Origin: Flammeovirgaceae bacterium
GTDB lineage: Bacteria; Bacteroidota; Bacteroidia; Cytophagales; Cyclobacteriaceae
NCBI GenBank assembly: GCA_022616575.1
Contig: JAKEEN010000088.1
Span: 1 to 15,821 of the forward strand
Length of the DNA: 15,821 nt
Direction: 5' to 3'
Part shown: positions 7,231-13,837 of the stretch, one piece after another
Numbering within the stretch: position 1 is the first letter of the stretch
Layout: the number at the start of each line of letters is the position of its first letter
Translations under genes and position numbers: made by a program
Notes under the pieces: generated by a model
Told to the model about the DNA's origin: nothing
Seen by the model: the letters and a program-made list of their open reading frames with translations, nothing else
Database searches by the model: none

Positions 7231-7872
7231 ATGATTAAGAAGCTAAAGGTCTACATAGCTGATGACCACTCGCTTTTTCGTAAAGCGATGGTTGCCCTTA
7301 TTAAAACACTTCCCCGTGTGTCGGAAGTAAAGGATGCTGAAAACGGCAGGGAATTGCTTGCGCTGGTGAAGCAAGATCCCCCCGATGTATGCGTGGTGGA
7401 TTTGCAGATGCCTGTCATGGATGGTGAGGAAACCACTACCCGGATATTGTCTTCCTATCCAAACGTAAAAGTGATCATCTTAACCATGGAAGATCATGAG
7501 AAACTTATCATCCAGATGATTGAACGGGGCGCACATGCATTCTTGCATAAGACCACCAATCCGGATGAGCTGGAAAAAGCAATTAATTCGGTGGTTGATA
7601 AAGATTTTTATCACAACGACCTGGTGGCCTCGGCCATGAGAAGAAATCTGAAAGATAAGAGCAAGGCTAAACTCAATGAAGAACTCAGCGACCGGGAAAT
7701 CAACATCATCAAATTTGTGTGCGATGAATTGACCAATAAAGAGATTGGTGAAAAACTATCTCTTAGCGAACGAACCATTGAAACACACCGGTCCAGAATC
7801 ATGGAAAAGCTAAACCTCAAAACAGCTATTGGTTTAGTTAAGTATGCCTACGAGCAGGGCATAGTTGAATAA
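7231..7872 (+). CDS. NarL/FixJ-family response regulator (receiver + LuxR-type HTH)
   Basis: A 213-residue transcription factor. The N-terminal receiver (about 5-125) has the full phosphorylation set: acidic pair D11/D12 in IADDHS, phosphoacceptor D57 in VVDLQMPVMDG, the switch residue T85 in ILTME, and K107 in FLHKTTNPDEL. After a short Lys-rich linker, a LuxR/GerE DNA-binding domain (about 150-212) shows LSDREINIIKF, NKEIGEKLSLSERTIETHRSRIMEKLNLKTAIGLVKYA. Proteins of this build bind DNA as phosphorylated dimers. No histidine kinase is encoded in the window, so this is an orphan regulator here and its signal and targets are unknown. The start is ATG at 7231. It is divergent from the PLP enzyme gene across a 131-bp spacer with an inverted repeat, and a degenerate receiver protein follows 200 bp downstream on the same strand. 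Confidence 0.95.
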   Translation: MIKKLKVYIADDHSLFRKAMVALIKTLPRVSEVKDAENGRELLALVKQDPPDVCVVDLQMPVMDGEETTTRILSSYPNVKVIILTMEDHEKLIIQMIERGAHAFLHKTTNPDELEKAINSVVDKDFYHNDLVASAMRRNLKDKSKAKLNEELSDREINIIKFVCDELTNKEIGEKLSLSERTIETHRSRIMEKLNLKTAIGLVKYAYEQGIVE

Positions 7873-7887
7873 TTGTCCATCAGGTAT

Positions 7888-7921
7888 TGGTACTGAATTC
7901 TTACCGTACCAGTACTGAATT
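7888..7921. repeat. Short direct and inverted repeats after the response regulator gene
   Basis: In the 200-bp spacer 7873-8072, GTACTGAATT occurs at 7890-7899 and 7912-7921 (22-bp spacing). TGGTAC and GTACCA also form a 6-bp inverted repeat around a 12-nt loop. This is a weak hairpin with no U tract after it, so I do not call it a terminator. The rest of the spacer holds nothing I recognise beyond a weak TATCTTTC (7989-7996). Confidence 0.35.
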
Positions 7922-8072
7922 ATAAAAGCTTCCATTACGTGTTAGCCACATCTAAACTCGTGTAAACTATTGATAGTTAAGCATTTAATATCTTTCCGCC
8001 TTTTTAGCCTTTTGGGCACAGAGGAAAAATGAGAATGTGAATTCATACGGTGCCACCATCTTAGCACTCGTT

Positions 8073-8438
8073 ATGAAGGTTTTAGTAGTTCACAAGCAAA
8101 AAGAAATCATAGAGCAGGTTAGGTCGGTGCTGAGCAATGGTTTTATCATCCACTCTTCCGATTCAGGTTTGGATGGGCTCCTTATCTCACGCATACAGAT
8201 GTTTGATTTAATCATTTGCTGCACCGATTTACCTGTAATTACCGGATACGAAATGATCAGGTCTATTCGCACCAATTCAATGAATCGGAATACACCTGTA
8301 CTGTTTCTTTCAGACCTGGTTGACGAAAAAGTCGAGTACCTGGCCAACGCCCTTCACGTAGAGGCCTTGCTACAAAATGCTGAACTCTTAGAGGGATTGC
8401 CCCTCTTTGTTCAGCAGCACGCAGTTCATCAGAATTAA
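8073..8438 (+). CDS. Stand-alone degenerate receiver-domain protein (pseudo-receiver)
   Basis: A 121-residue protein with the outline of a CheY-like receiver and nothing else. Fold cues are MKVLVVHKQKEIIEQVRSVL (beta-1/alpha-1), FDLIICCTDLPVITGYEMIRSIR (beta-3/alpha-3) and TPVLFLSD (beta-4). The phosphorylation residues are mostly gone. The acidic pair after beta-1 is replaced by H7-K8, the phosphoacceptor Asp position is C50 (codon 8220-8222), and the Lys of beta-5 appears to be Q101; only S80 remains at the switch position. It therefore should not be phosphorylated in the classical way and may act by protein binding. I chose ATG at 8073 because it begins right at beta-1; an upstream GTG at 8037 would add 12 residues with no receiver character. 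It lies 200 bp downstream of the intact response regulator, same strand, but with no sign of co-transcription. A hairpin follows the gene. Confidence 0.72.
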   Translation: MKVLVVHKQKEIIEQVRSVLSNGFIIHSSDSGLDGLLISRIQMFDLIICCTDLPVITGYEMIRSIRTNSMNRNTPVLFLSDLVDEKVEYLANALHVEALLQNAELLEGLPLFVQQHAVHQN

Positions 8439-8474
8439 ATAAAGATTCTCTTCTCGTTATAGTTGGTTACTAGA

Positions 8475-8503
8475 CTAAGGGAGGCCTGAAAGGGCCCCCT
8501 TAG
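8475..8503 (+). terminator. Strong hairpin downstream of the pseudo-receiver gene
   Basis: CTAAGGG-(A)-GGCCT (8475-8487) pairs with GGGCC-CCCTTAG (8492-8503), giving 12 bp (one G-U) with a single bulged A at 8482 and a GAAA loop (8488-8491), a stable GNRA-type tetraloop. It begins 37 bp after the stop at 8438. The downstream sequence CTGGTATTTT has only a short, delayed U run, so it is an imperfect intrinsic terminator or an mRNA 3'-end stabiliser. Confidence 0.6.
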
Positions 8504-8591
8504 CTGGTATTTTACCAAAGCTTTATGAGATGGTTACATAACCCTTGCCCAGATTAACCCTCTGTTTTCTTTTGGTTATCAAAGAGTTACG

Positions 8592-8625
8592 TTGAACTTT
8601 TTACCCGTATATACGTTTAAATTTG
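8592..8625 (+). promoter_or_regulatory. Promoter with a 10-bp palindrome in its spacer, for the small protein gene
   Basis: TTG (8592-8594) is followed after 23 bp by TAAATTTG (8618-8625), an exact TAnnTTTG match. The expected start near 8632 lies just before the ATG at 8644. Between the two elements is the perfect palindrome CGTATATACG (8606-8615). Its half, CGTATAT, recurs at 8639-8645 over the start codon. That placement suits a repressor site, possibly autoregulatory, but this is inference. Confidence 0.5.
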
Positions 8626-8643
8626 TGTACAACCACTACGTAT

Positions 8644-8847
8644 ATGACAAACACCAAGCAAAAGCTTCAGATTTTGGAGAAGCTAGATTCGCTTGATGCC
8701 GGGCAGGCAGATACTGTGTTGGAATATATAAAGAGCTTGCTACAGGTATCAAAAGATGAGGCTACTTACAAAAAGTTTAAGAAAGAAGCCTTGAAAGAAA
8801 TCAGATCAGCTTTGAGGAAGGATGGAAAGATGAAACTTTCTGTTTAA
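8644..8847 (+). CDS. Small uncharacterised protein, 67 residues
   Basis: I do not recognise a firm family. The protein is mostly helical and charged: an N-terminal segment KQKLQILEKLDSLDAGQADTVLEYIKSLLQ that could form two helices, followed by a Lys-rich helix (DEATYKKFKKEALKEIRSALRKDG). The first segment resembles the openings of small DUF2281-like or antitoxin-type proteins, where a ...LDxLxxxQxDxVLxYIKSL pattern is common; that is a weak resemblance only. I see no toxin-like partner on either side. ATG at 8644 is preferred over the TTG at 8623, because the latter lies inside the -7 promoter element and would precede the likely transcription start. Convergent with the rluD-like gene. Confidence 0.6.
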   Translation: MTNTKQKLQILEKLDSLDAGQADTVLEYIKSLLQVSKDEATYKKFKKEALKEIRSALRKDGKMKLSV

Positions 8848-8870
8848 CACCTGAAAGCCTGAAACAAGGT

Positions 8871-8884
8871 CGCCTGTTCAGGCG
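8871..8884. terminator. Small GC-rich hairpin between convergent genes
   Basis: CGCCT (8871-8875) pairs with AGGCG (8880-8884) around GTTC. It lies 23 bp after the stop of the 67-residue protein and 23 bp beyond the rluD-like stop at 8908. It could act as a shared terminator, but no clear U run follows on either strand, so confidence is low. Confidence 0.3.
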
Positions 8885-8907
8885 GATACAATTGCTTTCT
8901 CTATCCC

Positions 8908-9942
8908 TCAATTGTACTTCACATAATTCTCCCACTTTTCAATCACACTTTTAAAATCATCGGGTAAATCAGAATCAAACTGCATGAATTTTTGTGTAAC
9001 CGGATGAACGAACCCCAGTGTCTTTGCATGCAGCGCCTGTCGGGGCATGAGTTTAAAACAGTTATCGACAAACTGCTTGTATTTGGTAAACACGGTTCCT
9101 TTCAGAATATCGCTGCCTCCATATACGGTATCATTAAAAAGAGAGTGACCAAGGTGTTTCATGTGGGCCCGTATCTGATGTGTACGCCCGGTTTCGAGTT
9201 TACATTCAACCAACGAAACGTATCTGAAATTCTTAAGCGTTTTATAATGAGTAATGGCGTGCTGGCCCATGGTTCCGTCAGGAAACGTTGCTGTTACCCT
9301 GCGATCTTTTAAACTTCGCCCTACGTTCACATTGATGGTTCCGTTGGGTGGGTTAGGCTCTCCCCAAACAAGTGCCCAGTACGTTCGTTCAATGGAGTGA
9401 TCAAAGAATTGTTTAGCCAGGCCCGTTAGCGTTTTTTCTTCTTTCGCAATTACCAAAAGCCCTGAAGTGTCTTTATCAATCCGATGCACGAGTCCGGGCC
9501 GGCCTTCGTTGCCGGGCATCTGGGGTAAATTTTTAAAATGCCTGGCAAGCGCATTTACTACGGTGCCCGTCCAATTTTGATAAGCAGGATGCACTACCAT
9601 GCCTGCAGGCTTATTGATCACTAACAAGTACTCATCTTCAAATACTATGTTAAGCGGAATATTTTCCGGAACGATGTCTGTATCGCGGGGTGGCTGCGGT
9701 AACGAGATTACAATGGTGTCGTTGGGATGGACTTTGTAATTCGGCTTGATCGGTTTTTCATTCACCTTCACAAACCCATCGTGAATACCCTGCTGGATTT
9801 TAGTGCGGGTTACATTGGGCAGCCGATCCATTAAAAACTTATCGATACGGATGAGTGTTTGACCGGCATCGGCTACGATGCGATGATGTTCAAATAATTC
9901 GTCATCATCTTCCTGGTTATCGATAAGAAAGTCTTCGCTCAT
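8908..9942 (-). CDS. RluA/RluD-family 23S rRNA pseudouridine synthase
   Basis: Converts specific uridines in structured RNA, usually 23S rRNA, to pseudouridine. The 344 residues comprise an acidic N-terminal tail (1-20), an S4-type RNA-binding domain (about 30-82: RIDKFLMDRLPNVTRTKIQQGIHDGFVKVN), and the catalytic domain (about 97-325). The catalytic Asp is D156 in VHRIDKDTSGLLVIAK, the RluA-class motif. Other hallmarks are VINKPAGMVVHP (108-119), LETGRTHQIRAHMKHLGH (249-266) and QALHAKTLGFVHP (302-314). With an S4 domain plus RluA-class core and this length it is closest in build to RluD (which modifies helix 69), but the exact target is not provable here, so no symbol is given. ATG at 9942 sits five bases after a TAnnTTTG element, giving a near-leaderless transcript. 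Confidence 0.94.
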   Translation of the reverse strand: MSEDFLIDNQEDDDELFEHHRIVADAGQTLIRIDKFLMDRLPNVTRTKIQQGIHDGFVKVNEKPIKPNYKVHPNDTIVISLPQPPRDTDIVPENIPLNIVFEDEYLLVINKPAGMVVHPAYQNWTGTVVNALARHFKNLPQMPGNEGRPGLVHRIDKDTSGLLVIAKEEKTLTGLAKQFFDHSIERTYWALVWGEPNPPNGTINVNVGRSLKDRRVTATFPDGTMGQHAITHYKTLKNFRYVSLVECKLETGRTHQIRAHMKHLGHSLFNDTVYGGSDILKGTVFTKYKQFVDNCFKLMPRQALHAKTLGFVHPVTQKFMQFDSDLPDDFKSVIEKWENYVKYN

Positions 9943-9946
9943 CGGG

Positions 9947-9973
9947 CAAAGGTAAGATTATGATGAAGACAAA
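9947..9973 (-). promoter_or_regulatory. Bacteroidota-type promoter of the rluD-like gene
   Basis: On the minus strand, TTTG (9970-9973) is followed after 15 bp by TACCTTTG (9947-9954), an exact TAnnTTTG match. The spacer is shorter than usual. The -7 element ends only four bases before the ATG, so the transcript would be leaderless or nearly so. Confidence 0.45.
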
Positions 9974-10014
9974 TCCCATTTCCATTGATTAGTGTTGATT
10001 CTTATCTTGCAAAC

Positions 10015-10926
10015 ATGAATTATAGCCGCATATTTATTCTTGTTCCGCTTGTATTTTTCATAGGTACCTGCAATCACAAGGGAGTTAAAAAAGATAAATC
10101 AAATGACAGTTCTTTTGAGCCTGGAACTAATCAAGCTGAATTGCGATGCCCTCAGTTAAATGAGGCCTCCGGATTGGTAGCGAGTATAAATAATCCCGGG
10201 TATTTGTGGTCACACAACGACAGTGGAGACAAGGCCCGTCTTTTTTTGATTGATACAGTGGGAATGTGCCGGGCGAAAGTTAATCTGAAAGGAGTTATTA
10301 ACCGCGACTGGGAGGATATTGCGATTGGCCCAGGACCTGAGAAGGACGTACCCTATTTATACGTTGCCGATATTGGCGACAACGCAGCTGTTTTTCCTGT
10401 CAAGAGTATCTATCGAATCAAAGAACCAGCCTTTGAATTGAACAATGGCAATATCGATACAACCTTCACTGACATAGATACCCTTGCATTTCGATTACCA
10501 GATGGACAAAAGGATACCGAAACATTATTATGTGAACCCACTTCAGGAGATTTATATATTTTTTCAAAGCGAGAGGAAATTATTACGATGTATAAGCTCC
10601 CGTTTCCACAGTCAACCACAGATACGGTAAATGCGGAGTTAATTCAGCGACTTCCATTAACCCAACTGGTGGCCGGAGATATTTCAGGAGACAATCAGGA
10701 AGTCTTGTTAAAAAACTACACCAATATTTATTATTGGAAGAAAGAGAATCCGCAACAGACGTTGAAAGAACTGTTGAAGGCCAAGCCACGCATTCTTCCG
10801 TACGAACAAGAGCCGCAAGGTGAGGCAATAACCTTTTCAAGGTCTGGAACCGGCTACTATACAATTAGTGAAGAAGTTAAGGAGGCAAAACCTCAATTGA
10901 TTTTCTATAAGAGGTCTTTGAAGTAG
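10015..10926 (+). CDS. Predicted lipoprotein of unknown function, possible beta-propeller
   Basis: A 303-residue protein from ATG at 10015. An upstream TTG at 9985 would put ten polar residues before the signal sequence, so I reject it. Residues 1-18 are a signal (NYSRIFILVPLVFFIGT) followed by C19; the box I-G-T-C is a relaxed lipobox, so lipid anchoring is probable but not certain. The mature part carries motifs I have seen in uncharacterised Bacteroidota proteins: ASGLVAS (51-57), LWSHNDSGD (64-72), NRDWEDIA (96-103), YVADIGDN (116-123), DTETLLCEP (167-175) and EPQGEAITF (266-274). The spaced Asp-rich loops and beta-strand repeats suggest a propeller-like, possibly metal-binding, secreted domain; that is inference. 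A weak TATCTTG (10003-10009) lies just before the ATG. Its stop is five bases from the MATE stop, convergent. Confidence 0.75.
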   Translation: MNYSRIFILVPLVFFIGTCNHKGVKKDKSNDSSFEPGTNQAELRCPQLNEASGLVASINNPGYLWSHNDSGDKARLFLIDTVGMCRAKVNLKGVINRDWEDIAIGPGPEKDVPYLYVADIGDNAAVFPVKSIYRIKEPAFELNNGNIDTTFTDIDTLAFRLPDGQKDTETLLCEPTSGDLYIFSKREEIITMYKLPFPQSTTDTVNAELIQRLPLTQLVAGDISGDNQEVLLKNYTNIYYWKKENPQQTLKELLKAKPRILPYEQEPQGEAITFSRSGTGYYTISEEVKEAKPQLIFYKRSLK

Positions 10927-10931
10927 TCCAA

Positions 10932-12269
10932 TCAAATCACTTTGTTCTTCCACCGGCCGGACTTCATGTAGAGGAATGCCATGCTGAACATGGAGATCCA
11001 GTAAACCCATTCAGACCCCCAACCCCACACGATTGACATATTCCAATACTCCAGAACCATGAACACATAAATGGAGTAAACTAAGATGGTGACAAACTCA
11101 ATAGTTAAATTCACCGAGGTATTTCCTGTGCCTGTAATAGCGTTAAGCCACACCGTAGAAAAAGACATCATCAAAAGCGCAATGGAGACAACACGCACAA
11201 CAGGTATAGCATAAGCAACAAAATCTTCCCCTTGTCCATAAAATGAAAGAAACCATTCCGGCTTAAGATTTAACAAGACAAAAATGACGAAGGAAATACT
11301 GAAACTTACTTTCACAATTCTCCAGATCAACGGCATCACCTGATCGTGTTTGCCCTGACCAATTACATTACTTACCATGGCATTGGTAGTTGCGGCAAAC
11401 GCCCAGGAAAAAATTCCGAACAGGCCAAAAATGTTGCGCATCGTGTTTGACACCGCCAACGCTCTTGCCCCGTGATGTTCAATGAGTATATAGAAAAACT
11501 CCCAACTCGAAATGCTGATGACGAATTGTAGAATTAAAGGAGACGACTGAACAAAAACTAACTTCACCACACTCCAATCTATTTTACGTTGACTGAAGAG
11601 GTAGAAACTTCTGTTCAGTCCTTTGACGTGTATAACAATAAAAATGACCAGCAATCCTAACCCTTCGGCAATAATAGATGCATACGCAGCGCCATTAAAT
11701 CCTATTTCAGGAAAACCAAAATGGCCATAGATGAGGGCGTAATCCAGAAAGATATTGGAGAATGCCTCGGCCAATGTGCCCCACACCAAAAATTTTGTTT
11801 GATTGATGCCGACCAGCAAGGCATTGCGCATTACATAGAGATAGAGAAAAGGTAATCCCCAAACGCGAATCAACAAAAACTCCACACACATCTCAGCGAT
11901 TTGCTGGTTGTGAATAGTTGCTCTTAGTATCAATGGGGCAACCGAATAGGTAATAAGAATACCGGCCACTGCCAATGCTAAAGCAACCCACACGCCATTA
12001 AAAAACAAACGACCGATTTCTTGTGGTAGATTTTGTCCCGCCCTTCGGGCAATGAGCGCTTGCAGCCCGTTGTTAAGTCCGTTGCCAACGACAGCAAAAA
12101 TTAAATAGTAAACCCCTGTAATACCTGCTGCCGCCAACGATGCTTCCCCCAGACCGCTAAGGAAAATATTGTTGGTGATAAAATTGATTTGTGGAACCAG
12201 CATGGCTAACGAAATAGGCAGGGCCATTTTCAATATTTGCCGATAGCCTGTTTGTACCTGGAGCTCCAT
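10932..12269 (-). CDS. MATE-family efflux transporter
   Basis: A 445-residue integral inner-membrane protein with about twelve hydrophobic segments, the usual size for MATE (multidrug and toxic compound extrusion) transporters. The N-terminus is family-like (YRQILKMALPISLAML, then an NNIFLSGLG turn where many relatives read as VD-type loops). Other cues are GLQALIARRAGQ (the first-half A-R-G loop), LVGINQTKFLVWGTLAEAFSNIFLDYALIYG, and ATTNAMVSNVIGQGKHD in the second half. MATE proteins exchange drugs or metabolites against Na+ or H+; the substrate cannot be told. ATG at 12269 keeps the full first helix. It lies downstream of gdhA on the same strand, with 91 bp between, and a strong terminator hairpin ends only 14 bases before this ATG. 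I see no good promoter of its own, so it may depend on read-through or on a weak start inside the spacer. Confidence 0.92.
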   Translation of the reverse strand: MELQVQTGYRQILKMALPISLAMLVPQINFITNNIFLSGLGEASLAAAGITGVYYLIFAVVGNGLNNGLQALIARRAGQNLPQEIGRLFFNGVWVALALAVAGILITYSVAPLILRATIHNQQIAEMCVEFLLIRVWGLPFLYLYVMRNALLVGINQTKFLVWGTLAEAFSNIFLDYALIYGHFGFPEIGFNGAAYASIIAEGLGLLVIFIVIHVKGLNRSFYLFSQRKIDWSVVKLVFVQSSPLILQFVISISSWEFFYILIEHHGARALAVSNTMRNIFGLFGIFSWAFAATTNAMVSNVIGQGKHDQVMPLIWRIVKVSFSISFVIFVLLNLKPEWFLSFYGQGEDFVAYAIPVVRVVSIALLMMSFSTVWLNAITGTGNTSVNLTIEFVTILVYSIYVFMVLEYWNMSIVWGWGSEWVYWISMFSMAFLYMKSGRWKNKVI

Positions 12270-12283
12270 GTGTGAAAATAGAA

Positions 12284-12307
12284 AACCCCGGACGATTATC
12301 CGGGGTT
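12284..12307 (-). terminator. Rho-independent terminator of gdhA
   Basis: AACCCCGGA (12284-12292) and TCCGGGGTT (12299-12307) form a perfect 9-bp, GC-rich stem with a 6-nt loop. On the minus strand the stem is followed by TTTTCTATTTTC, a good U tract. It lies 54 bp past the gdhA stop and just before the MATE start, so it may also attenuate MATE expression. Confidence 0.85.
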
Positions 12308-12360
12308 CATTACTTTATAAAATTATTTATGTACTAAGTTAGTCTGAACGAAGCTGAAGG

Positions 12361-13713
12361 CTAGATCACGCCTTGGGCCTGCATGGCTCTCGCCACCTTT
12401 ACAAACCCTGCAATGTTAGCCCCCACCATGTAGTTATCTTCCTTCCCATACTCTTTAGCAGCAGCAAGACAGGTCTCGTGAATGTTTTTCATAATGTTGT
12501 GAAGTTTGGCATCCACTTCTTCGCGTGTCCAGTTAGAGCCCATATAGTTTTGAGTCATTTCAAGTCCGGAAGTAGCAACACCGCCCGCATTGGAGGCCTT
12601 CCCCGGGGCATACATCACGCCATTATCAATCAAAATGTTAATGGCATCTGGTGTGGTTGGCATATTGGCACCTTCGGCTACCAGTTTTACACTATTTTTC
12701 ACCAGGTTGTTGGCATCTTTAGCATTCAATTCATTTTGCGTGGCACATGGGAAAGCGCAGTCGGCCTTGAGAGCCCACAGCGGATTGTGGTCGGCTTTTG
12801 GATCAATGTCTTTGTAAACACACTTGTACTTATCAGCATATTCTTTAACACGTCCGCGCTTGTTGTTTTTCAAGTCTTTAATGAATTCAAGTTTCGCCAG
12901 CGTAATTCCCTCTTCGTCATAAATAAATCCGTTTGAATCAGAAACGGTTACGGGTTTTCCGCCCAGGTGTAGAATTTTTTCAATGGCATATTGTGCAACA
13001 TTTCCTGATCCGGATACCAAACATGTTTTTCCTTTAATGGAATCGTTTTGTGTTTGCATCATATTCTCTGCAAAATAAACCAGGCCATACCCCGTGGCTT
13101 CGGTACGGATTAAACTTCCGCCCCAGCCAATGCCCTTTCCGGTGAGCACGCCCGAGAATTCATTTTTTATTTTCTTGTAGGTACCAAACATATAACCGAT
13201 CTCTCTTCCGCCCACACCAATATCACCGGCAGGCACATCTAAACGGTGGTTGATGTGACGTGCTAATTCGCCCATAAAAGCCTGGCAGAATTTCATGATT
13301 TCATTTTCTGATTTTCCTTTCGGATCGAAATCACTCCCTCCTTTACCGCCACCCATTGGTACACCCGTGAGTGCGTTTTTGAAAATCTGTTCAAACGCAA
13401 GGAATTTTAAAACACTTTGCGTAACAGAAGGATGAAAGCGAAGCCCGCCTTTGTAAGGGCCAATAGCACTATTCATCTGCACGCGGTACCCGCGATTTAC
13501 CTGAACTTCTCCTTTATCATCAAGCCAGCTGACGCGAAACGAAATGAGGCGCTCGGGTTCGGTGATGCGCTCAACAATTTTCAGTTTTCTGTATTCCGGA
13601 TTTTTATCCAGCACTGGCATAATGGATTGCAATACTTCGTCAACAGCTTGTAAAAATTCAGGCTCATGACCGTTACGCTGTTTTACATAATTGAGATAAT
13701 CGTGAAGATTCAT
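12361..13713 (-). CDS. gdhA: NADP-type glutamate dehydrogenase
   Basis: Reductively aminates 2-oxoglutarate with ammonium to glutamate; a cytosolic hexamer. At 450 residues it is the standard length of the short hexameric family. Visible residues include the substrate Lys in YKGGLRFHP (K88), PMGGGKGGSDFDP with catalytic K124 (E. coli K128), the catalytic Asp in DVPAGDIGVGGREIGYM (D164), TGYG (207-210), and the dinucleotide motif GSGNVA (235-240). The end of the second Rossmann strand reads VTVSDSNG, with Ser rather than an acidic residue at the cofactor-ribose position, which favours NADP(H) and a biosynthetic role. The start is ATG at 13713, behind a strong promoter. MATE follows on the same strand beyond a terminator. 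Confidence 0.96.
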   Translation of the reverse strand: MNLHDYLNYVKQRNGHEPEFLQAVDEVLQSIMPVLDKNPEYRKLKIVERITEPERLISFRVSWLDDKGEVQVNRGYRVQMNSAIGPYKGGLRFHPSVTQSVLKFLAFEQIFKNALTGVPMGGGKGGSDFDPKGKSENEIMKFCQAFMGELARHINHRLDVPAGDIGVGGREIGYMFGTYKKIKNEFSGVLTGKGIGWGGSLIRTEATGYGLVYFAENMMQTQNDSIKGKTCLVSGSGNVAQYAIEKILHLGGKPVTVSDSNGFIYDEEGITLAKLEFIKDLKNNKRGRVKEYADKYKCVYKDIDPKADHNPLWALKADCAFPCATQNELNAKDANNLVKNSVKLVAEGANMPTTPDAINILIDNGVMYAPGKASNAGGVATSGLEMTQNYMGSNWTREEVDAKLHNIMKNIHETCLAAAKEYGKEDNYMVGANIAGFVKVARAMQAQGVI

Positions 13714-13736
13714 AGTTCAAGGTTTAATAGCAGCGG

Positions 13737-13766
13737 CAAAGTTAACAGAAGTAATGCTTTCGCAAA
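13737..13766 (-). promoter_or_regulatory. Bacteroidota-type promoter of gdhA
   Basis: On the minus strand TTTG (13763-13766) precedes TAACTTTG (13737-13744) by 18 bp, close to the ideal -33/-7 arrangement. Transcription should begin near 13730, giving a leader of about 17 nt before the ATG at 13713. Confidence 0.7.
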
Positions 13767-13800
13767 CGTTTACGGGATAGATTTAGCTGGCACTATAAAA

Positions 13801-13829
13801 TCTAAAATCGTAAATCGTAAATCTAAAAT
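13801..13829. repeat. Short AT-rich repeat cluster before the aldo/keto reductase gene
   Basis: CGTAAAT occurs twice in tandem (13809-13815, 13816-13822), flanked by two copies of TCTAAAAT (13801-13808, 13822-13829). The cluster ends nine bases before the ATG at 13838. No standard promoter is visible here. It looks like low-complexity spacer. Confidence 0.45.
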
Positions 13830-13837
13830 GAGGTAGA

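Noticed and set aside
8037..8072. GTG start giving a 12-residue longer pseudo-receiver
   Set aside because: The extra residues (NSYGATILALV) do not belong to a receiver fold, and ATG at 8073 sits exactly at beta-1.
7231..8438. Response regulator and pseudo-receiver as a split hybrid sensor gene
   Set aside because: Each has its own clean start and stop, and there is no kinase or linker coding in the 200 bp between them.
12373..12936. Long open frame (187 codons) on the plus strand inside gdhA
   Set aside because: It is antisense to a full-length, motif-complete glutamate dehydrogenase and its translation has no recognisable domain; it is a by-product of gdhA codon use.
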